DNA of 64,000 nucleotides from Hydra vulgaris (Eukaryota; Cnidaria; Hydrozoa; Anthoathecata; Hydridae): NCBI RefSeq assembly GCF_038396675.1, contig NC_088921.1, positions 16,138,501 to 16,202,500 of the forward strand, read 5' to 3'. Shown piece by piece: positions 58,320 to 64,000 of this stretch (position 1 is its first letter; each line of letters starts with the position of its first letter). The notes under the pieces were generated by a model. It saw only the letters and a program-made list of their open reading frames with translations, ran no database searches and was not told where the DNA came from. The position numbers and the translations under genes were made by a program.

Positions 58320-61300
58320 GTTGGAAGTTACTGTAAGAGAAAAGATGAAGATTGTAGAGCAAGATAACGATTGACGGACGATTTAAAAGATTGCAAATTA
58401 TATGAATCAGGAAAGCAAGATGAAGGAAGCGAATTCCAAAGAGCTGATGTTCGAGGAAAAAAACTAGACGAATAAGCGTTTTTGGAGCACTTAGGAACAG
58501 TCACAGAAAAAGGATGACACTTAATTGAATGACGAGTAACACGAGAATGAATTTTAGTGGATGGCACAAGAGACGTTAGCTCTTTCGAGCAGTGCCCATT
58601 ATAGTATTTGTAGAAAAGAGAAAGAGAAGCAACATTACGACGATGTGATAATGGTTGAAGGTTGGCTGCAAGAGCAGGTCCAACTATGTTTACAATGCGT
58701 TTTTGCACCTTGTCTAAAAGAGAAGGTACGTTACCAGAAGATCCGCCCCAGATATGGCAACAGTATTCCATACAAGGCCGGATTTGAGATTTATAGAGGT
58801 AGAGAATAGAATCCAGAGTAAGAAAGTGGCGAGCTCGATAAAGAGATGCAACCTTAGCAGATGCTAATTTTGCAACCGATTTGATAGAACCTTGAGGAAC
58901 CCCTGAAGTTACAGAATAAGAAGAAGAGTGTTGTCCATCGAGGACAACTTTTATGCTACGATTGGAAAGGAAGGATTCAATGATCTTAAAGATGTTGCCG
59001 GATACACCATAAGAAGAAAGCTTATGGAGAAGACCAGCATGCCAAACTTTATCAAACGCTTTTGAAATGTCAAGAGCGATGGCCTTAACCTCTCCACCTT
59101 CATCTAATGCACGATAAAACCTGTCAGTTATTACTGTTAGCAAATCAGCTGTAGAACGAGAAGATCGAAATCCATATTGATGGTCAGAAAGTAAGTTATT
59201 AGATTCAAGATGAGAAATTAAGTGTTTGTTAATTAAAGATTCAAAAACCTTGCTTATGATAGGAAGAAGACTTATGGGACGTAGTTAAACGAATCAGATC
59301 GCTCCCCAGAATTTTTGAAGATAGGGATAACAGATGCGGCTTTCCAGCAGGCTGGAAAACAAGACTCTGATAAGCACTTGTTGAATAGTTTTGAGAGTAT
59401 AGACGACAGCTCTGGAGAACACTTCTGCAAGACAATAACAGGTATGTTGTCTGGGCCACAAGCTGTAGAAGAGTCTAGACAGGAAATCACTTTAGATACA
59501 GATGCTGAAGTGATATGAATGTCAAGCAATGAATCAACCTGTTTGTTGGCAATATCAGGTAGAACGCAATTAGTGGAATCAAGAGATGATATTGATGAAA
59601 AGTTTTTACAAGTAACACAGTTCGGCTTTGTCTTTAGGTGAGCTGACAAAGTCTGAACCATACAAGAGAGGTGGAATTATAGATTTGCCCTTTTTATTGA
59701 TATTATTAAAGATTCTCCAGAAGTCACGAGAGCCTAATTTTTGAGATGAGATACGAGATTTCATGACCTGAGAATAGCGGGTTTTGGCGTTAGACAAAAC
59801 CTTTTTACAGTTGTTTCTAGCAGTAATAAACAGACGTCTGTTTTCTGGAGAATTGTTTTGCTGATAAATATGGAAGTAACGGTTTCGATTGGCAATCGCA
59901 GCAGCACAGTGTGAGGAAAACCATGGAGGAGAGTGAGGCTTGACCTGGAATCGTCGAGAGGGAATAAAAGATTCCATGCCAGCCTGAATCCACGAAGTTA
60001 TATAAGAAGCACATTTGTCGACAGGAAGTTGAAAGATTTCTACCCAAGGGCCATCACGAAGAAAATCACGGAAAGAATCCCAGTCAGCTTTACTGTAGTT
60101 GTAAGAGGTTCGATAGTAGGGGTATTCAGGTGATGAAGAAGAATGAGATATTAGTTTTAAAGAGATCAAACTGTGATCAGCAGCACCTAAGGGTGAATGT
60201 GGAGAAACTGAGCACTGACTAGGATCAGAAACAAGACATAAGTCGAGTAGAGAAGGTAAATGATTAGGGTTGTCAGGAAAGCGAGTTGGAAAGTTGACTA
60301 TTTGAGTTAGGGATTGAGAAAGGCAAAAGTTGTGGGCTTTAATGCCTGCAGAGTCACTGACACTAGAGCCAAGCCATTCAGAGTGGTGAGCATTAAAGTC
60401 ACCGACAACAACTATATTAGCTGATGGATAAAGAGAGAGGGCTTGGTCAATATGATCAGAAATAACATCAAAAAGAGTACAGTCTTGAGATGAAGGAGAT
60501 CGATATAGAACAAAGAGAAAGGCAATAGAGTGAAGTGGTGCTAAACGAAAGCACATGAAAGAATAGTCTGTGGATTCAAACCTAGTTTCACGACAAACAG
60601 GTGAATTCTTACGAATGTAAATGCCCAGGCCAAGCATGTGACTATTGGAGTCTTTACGAATCAGAGGAAGATAACCATCAACACTAAGATCACAAGATGA
60701 GACAGCCGAACTCAAATTAGTCTCACAAAGAGCAAGTAGGTCTGGTGAACTTTGCAAGAGATAAGACTCAACAGAAGAAAAGTTACTTCGAAGACCACGA
60801 ATATTAGTGAATGATAGGTTTAGAGAACTTGGTGATGATGATGGTTTTTTGTGTTTTATAGTTTTTGGTACTTTATTCATTTTTAAATTAGATTGAAGAA
60901 CTTGACTCAAAGCATAGATAGTACTCAGAACACTGTTTAATAGCCCAAACAATTGCCTCATTACTACTAATAAACCCTAAGCCGTAACAAAGGGCTCCAA
61001 ATGTAGTCTCCGCAATGCACACCAAAAAGTACAAACAGGGACACCATCCATGCGCAACATGGCACTGTTAATACTTTGATATTTTTCAGCTGTTGATGGA
61101 ATCAGCCTCTCTGAGAGCTACCACAGAGTTCGGGAAACCTGACTACCAGCCGGCCTCAGAACCATAAAACTGAGTTTTAGAGCTGTACCCTCATAAGGAG
61201 ATAATAGAGTGGGTTGCCTAGTCATAAAAACAGTGACACAAGCAAACCCATGCATTGAGTCAAGAAAATCCAGCATTCAACATCCTGTAAACTGGAAACA
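58320..61300 (-). mobile_element. CR1/L2-like LINE, nearly full length, with reverse-transcriptase deletion
   Basis: The 5' region matches the copy at 47100-47400. Endonuclease ORF 60961-59606, reverse-transcriptase parts 59661-58328. The 3' region (GCTTCCAACAAGGCTGCAAG) ends in a T-run on the plus strand (58254-58274), i.e. an A-tail. Several other fragments in the window belong to this family. Confidence 0.85.
58328..60961 (-). pseudogene. LINE ORF2 with in-frame deletion of the reverse-transcriptase active site
   Basis: 451 codons from ATG 60961 with AP-endonuclease motifs: LSFTNIRGLRSNFSSVESYL, LALCETNLSS, VLYRSPSSQD, IVVVGDFNAHHSEWLG, LGAADHSLISLKL. A shift near 59612 leads to SSTACGPDNIPVIVLQKC; another shift near 59270 precedes 271 codons (59143-58328). 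There ALDISKAFDKVWHAGLLHKL and SGVPQGSI are followed at once by KSVAKLASAKVASLYRARHF: the YADD palm segment is missing without a frame break (about 58883). The C-terminal domain is complete (YCCHIWGG, SLFYKYYNGHC, FFPRTSALWNSLPSSCF). Confidence 0.85.
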
Positions 61301-61304
61301 ATGT

Positions 61305-62181
<877 letters not shown>

Positions 62182-62205
62182 TAAAAACACTTATCTAACT
62201 TTTAT

Positions 62206-62246
62206 CTTCTACAGCATGTTTCGCCATCAGTAGGCTCATCAGGAAG
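62206..62246 (-). ncRNA. Hammerhead ribozyme (type I, short stem III)
   Basis: All core elements are present in order on the minus strand. Stem I 5' strand CTTC (62246-62243), CTGATGA (62242-62236), stem II GCC/GGC with a 7-base loop (62235-62223), GAAAC (62222-62218), a 5-base loop, GTA as cleavage triplet (62212-62210), then GAAG (62209-62206) closing stem I. Stem III is reduced to two pairs. This form is known from Penelope-like elements and retrozymes. Self-cleavage is predicted after 62210. It lies at the edge of a (TA)n array, with the ACTAAT end sequence also seen at 28.9-29.1 and 33.1 kb. Confidence 0.8.
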
Positions 62247-62255
62247 GAATATCCC

Positions 62256-62410
62256 AGCTAACACACCAGCGTTGGGCCAACGTTGGCCCAATGCTTCTTG
62301 TACACGTTGGCCCAACGTTGGCATCCAGCGTTGGGCCGATTCCTTGATGGCCGCCGGGAAGTACCGCCCGAATTACATTGGCCCAATGCAGTTTAGCCAG
62401 CATTTATCCG
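62256..62410. mobile_element. MITE-like repeat with CGTTGGCCCAACG palindromes
   Basis: Several copies of CAGCGTTGGGCC and CGTTGGCCCAACGTTGG in direct and inverted order, G+C-rich against the background. It starts near CAGCTAACACACCAGCGTTG. A non-autonomous DNA transposon is likely; the family is not assigned. Confidence 0.55.
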
Positions 62411-62701
62411 ACGATATATTCTATTAGGTTCAGTGAATTATAAACGCTACCTGTAACTAGCACGCAGTTAGTTAGGTCATTGTTAACATAAAATTTCTTA
62501 AATTTGTTTGTTTTTAATGTATTAAAAAGATTGCAATTGCAATCGACGTATGATTAAAAAGCTATTTAAATTGTTTTAATCAAATGCAAGCTGAAATGTG
62601 TTTGTTATTTCATTCAAGCTAAATTTATTTTCAAGGTGAAAAACAAAACATATTCAATAAAATGAAATGTATATCAGATAATATAAAAAATGTTATACAA
62701 T

Positions 62702-62870
62702 AATCTAGACATTATCTTCGCCATTTGCATCACTGCCTTTGTCCCAAAGTTCCAAGTGGCATGCATAATCAATCCTCGCACCATCTGACTTTTTTCGGTC
62801 GTACAATTTACGAACCCACGACTTCATTTGATCGTTTACTTCCGCTTTTGAAACATCTTTTGCACCTTGT
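62702..62870 (-). CDS. Possible exon of an unknown gene
   Basis: After a possible acceptor (ACAAG near 62869-62865), a 50-codon frame reads KDVSKAEVNDQMKSWVRKLY and DGARIDYACHLELWDKGS to a stop near 62707. The composition is non-repetitive and gene-like. A second possible exon (63230-63395) with EEDKARDEKHESIVYG lies upstream. I do not recognise the protein; it may be a host gene or a transposon gene. Confidence 0.35.
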
Positions 62871-62879
62871 CGTAAAAAA

Positions 62880-64000
<1,121 letters not shown>

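Overview
The window looks like chromosomal DNA of a cnidarian, most likely Hydra. It is very A+T-rich, has eukaryotic introns with GT..AG borders, carries long (TA)n arrays, and is full of CR1/L2-like LINEs, hAT, pogo and Tc1-type transposons. The species call is an inference from composition and repeat types; no marker gene proves it.

Bases 1 to about 10,320 form the most unusual part: the right-hand portion of a compact DNA-virus-like element whose left end lies outside the window. Minus-strand genes (225-4263) encode very small Arg/Lys-rich proteins that recall the core proteins of adenoviruses and Polinton/adintovirus-type elements, a pair of related small proteins, and a protein that may begin MARTK like histone H3. 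Plus-strand genes (4410-10083) look like host-modulation genes: two Death-domain proteins, a TRAF-like protein (zinc fingers, coiled coil, MATH/TRAF-C), a Death-effector-domain protein, acidic coiled-coil and tail-anchored proteins, and several unknowns. Nearly every plus-strand gene starts just after a T-rich stretch ending in AG, followed by an ACTAA/TTAAAAAAATG-like leader. This suggests that each gene receives a leader by splicing (Hydra is known to use spliced-leader trans-splicing) or shares one cis-spliced leader. The two gene blocks are separated by 51-bp tandem repeats with a palindrome and by a tRNA-like sequence. This copy is damaged: frameshifts in homopolymers, in-frame TGA and TAA codons, and ATA where ATG is expected.

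From 10,330 to 11,230 there are two minus-strand exons of a gene with a SAP-like segment and a YqaJ-recombinase-type N-terminal region, apparently interrupted by the end of the viral element. Bases 11,975-20,732 are a nested insertion: a degraded pogo/Tigger-like element with TA target site, into whose end a hAT element of 7.2 kb (11,982-19,177) jumped, leaving a perfect 8-bp duplication. The hAT transposase is intact in two exons (BED finger plus catalytic domain).

The remaining 43 kb is repeat-rich: LINE copies at 22.8-24.2, 25.8-27.6, 32.1-32.3, 41.5-43.4, 45.5-46.3, 47.1-48.6, 49.1-53.3, 53.5-54.1, 55.5-55.9 and 58.3-61.3 kb; a Tc1-like pseudogene at 29.2-30.5 kb; hAT-like pseudogenes at 33.3-35.7 and 36.9-37.3 kb; and several MITEs and fold-back elements. 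A hammerhead ribozyme (minus strand, 62,206-62,246) lies beside a (TA)n array, and a damaged inverted pair lies at 28.93-29.07 kb. Several perfect short inverted duplications look like replication template-switch events; for at least one, comparison with another copy of the same LINE in this window shows the change directly. No convincing complete host gene was found in the right two thirds.
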